Source: Thermoplasmatota archaeon (GTDB taxonomy: Archaea; Thermoplasmatota; Thermoplasmata; Methanomassiliicoccales; Methanomassiliicoccaceae). From it: a stretch of DNA of 6,716 bases. The stretch's first letter is position 1; each line of letters begins with the position of its first letter. A program made the position numbers and the translations under genes. Under the pieces are notes generated by a model, which was given only the letters and a program-made list of their open reading frames with translations, was not told where the DNA came from and did no database searches. The stretch covers positions 1 to 6,716 of the forward strand of contig JAKIXL010000082.1 of the NCBI GenBank assembly GCA_022709105.1. The letters run 5' to 3'. This document shows, one piece after another, positions 5,933 to 6,716 of this stretch.

Positions 5933-5945
5933 CAATTGCCTACCG

Positions 5946-6716
5946 TCACTTGATGTGGTCCAGGGCGAACGAGCCAATGCTCAGCCCGTGCCGGGTGGCG
6001 TTGTAGCGGATGTACGATCGGGACTGCACGTCGGTGATCCCCCTCACCATGAAGAAGGTCCGGAGCTGGTCTATCTTGAAATCGATCATGCCGTCCATGA
6101 TGGAGCCGAGCATCTGGATCTCCTGCTCCCCATGCATGCCCTTCTCGATGGTGTAGAACGAGACGGCCCGATCGCGCTTGCGCCGGCCGCAGAACGGGGT
6201 TAGGAAGCGGAAGATCTGCGTGGGGTCGGAGTACGCGATCAGCGTGGAAAGGGTACGGAACGCCAGTCGGTAGTACTCATGCTTCTCCCTGAACGCCTTG
6301 GACGCCTCCTCCACCGCGTCCATGATCTGGTCATGGGCGGTGGGCTCCTCGATATAGGTGGTATACTTGTCCATGGTGGTGTCGCCCATCCCTCGGGAGT
6401 ATGAGTCGACGTACCGGACCAGGCCCAAAGCCTCATAGTCCTCGTACGAAGGCAGCACCAGCTTCATCTCCTCGCGGAGGTCCGCAGGGGTCTTGTCCGT
6501 CGTGACCCAGATAGCGGGTATGCCCTTCTTCAGCCCCTCGGCGATGAACTGGTCAACCATCGTCTCCTTGCCTACGAACGGCGGACCGTGAACCAGGACG
6601 TTGGATCCGAATGGCACGCCGCCCAGCAGCAGGTCGTCAAGGCGGGGATTGCCGGTCTTGGCCTTTGCCGCCTCGGCCTCCAGGGCGATCTCCTGTTCCT
6701 TATGCTTCAGCTCCTC
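5946..6716 (-). CDS. KaiC/RAD55-like RecA-fold protein with degenerate Walker motifs (5' end beyond right edge)
   Basis: The frame is open from the right edge to TGA at 5948-5946, giving 256 residues; the true start is outside. A charged helical segment (EELKHKEQEIALEAEAAKAK, visible residues 1-20) leads into the KaiC-type pattern KTGNPRLDDLLLGG (20-33). The P-loop is GPPFVGKET (44-52), where the usual Ser/Thr after the lysine is Glu. The strand that normally carries the Walker B Asp reads LAFRTLST (151-158), with Arg at the Asp position. The region that often holds KaiC catalytic Glu residues reads TTDKTPADL (72-80). The C-terminus (about 203-256) has the usual beta ending with RHGLSIG. It may be a non-hydrolysing, nucleotide-sensing regulator of the KaiC/GvpD/RAD55 group. 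GTG 6617 is not the start, since the domain begins upstream. No membrane segment is seen. A FlaH-like role in the pilus is only a guess. Confidence 0.82.
   Translation of the reverse strand, partial: EELKHKEQEIALEAEAAKAKTGNPRLDDLLLGGVPFGSNVLVHGPPFVGKETMVDQFIAEGLKKGIPAIWVTTDKTPADLREEMKLVLPSYEDYEALGLVRYVDSYSRGMGDTTMDKYTTYIEEPTAHDQIMDAVEEASKAFREKHEYYRLAFRTLSTLIAYSDPTQIFRFLTPFCGRRKRDRAVSFYTIEKGMHGEQEIQMLGSIMDGMIDFKIDQLRTFFMVRGITDVQSRSYIRYNATRHGLSIGSFALDHIK

Noticed and set aside
5946..6617. GTG at 6617 as the start of the KaiC-like gene
   Set aside because: The conserved TG-P-LD-LL-GG segment lies upstream of it in the same open frame, so the gene must start beyond the right edge.

Overview
The window looks archaeal, and moderately GC-rich. 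The evidence is: (i) a class III (prepilin-type) signal on a surface protein with many N-glycosylation sequons; (ii) a FlaI/TadA-type secretion ATPase with two small single-domain TadC-like membrane proteins; (iii) a tRNA-Phe gene without an encoded CCA end, preceded by an archaeal-style TATA box; (iv) a KaiC/RAD55-like RecA-fold protein; and (v) Shine-Dalgarno sites of the GAGGTG type. The gene style suggests a euryarchaeote of the Thermoplasmata, perhaps near Methanomassiliicoccales. That placement is an inference from gene content only.

Layout. Positions 1-5118, all on the minus strand, form one very tight operon. In transcription order it holds a pilin-like surface subunit (5118-4156), a GspE/FlaI/TadA-type ATPase (4146-2404), a first TadC-like membrane protein (2411-1371), a second TadC-like membrane protein (1361-459), and the start of a second ATPase paralogue (457 to beyond position 1). 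Junctions range from an 8-nt overlap to a 9-nt gap. A TATA-like element at 5188-5195 probably drives the operon. A 13-nt palindrome lies immediately before the pilin ribosome-binding site.

The divergent gap 5119-5286 also carries the promoter of a plus-strand tRNA-Phe (5287-5359). A plus-strand gene for a small protein that resembles archaeal SecB-like proteins follows (5447-5878) and ends at a hairpin plus T7 terminator. Converging on it from the right edge is a 5'-truncated KaiC/RAD55-like gene (6716-5946, minus), whose nucleotide-binding motifs are degenerate.

How it fits together. The ATPase would drive assembly of a type IV pilus-like or Tad-like fibre through a membrane platform made of two TadC-type subunits, with the first gene supplying a glycosylated pilin or pseudopilin. 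This is not a standard archaellum cluster: no flaF, flaG or flaH is visible beside it. The most unusual points are the second ATPase at the 3' end of the operon, a perfect inverted repeat at the pilin/ATPase junction, stop codons fused to Shine-Dalgarno sites, and the KaiC-like protein that lacks the usual Walker residues. No stretch over 300 bases is without a gene.
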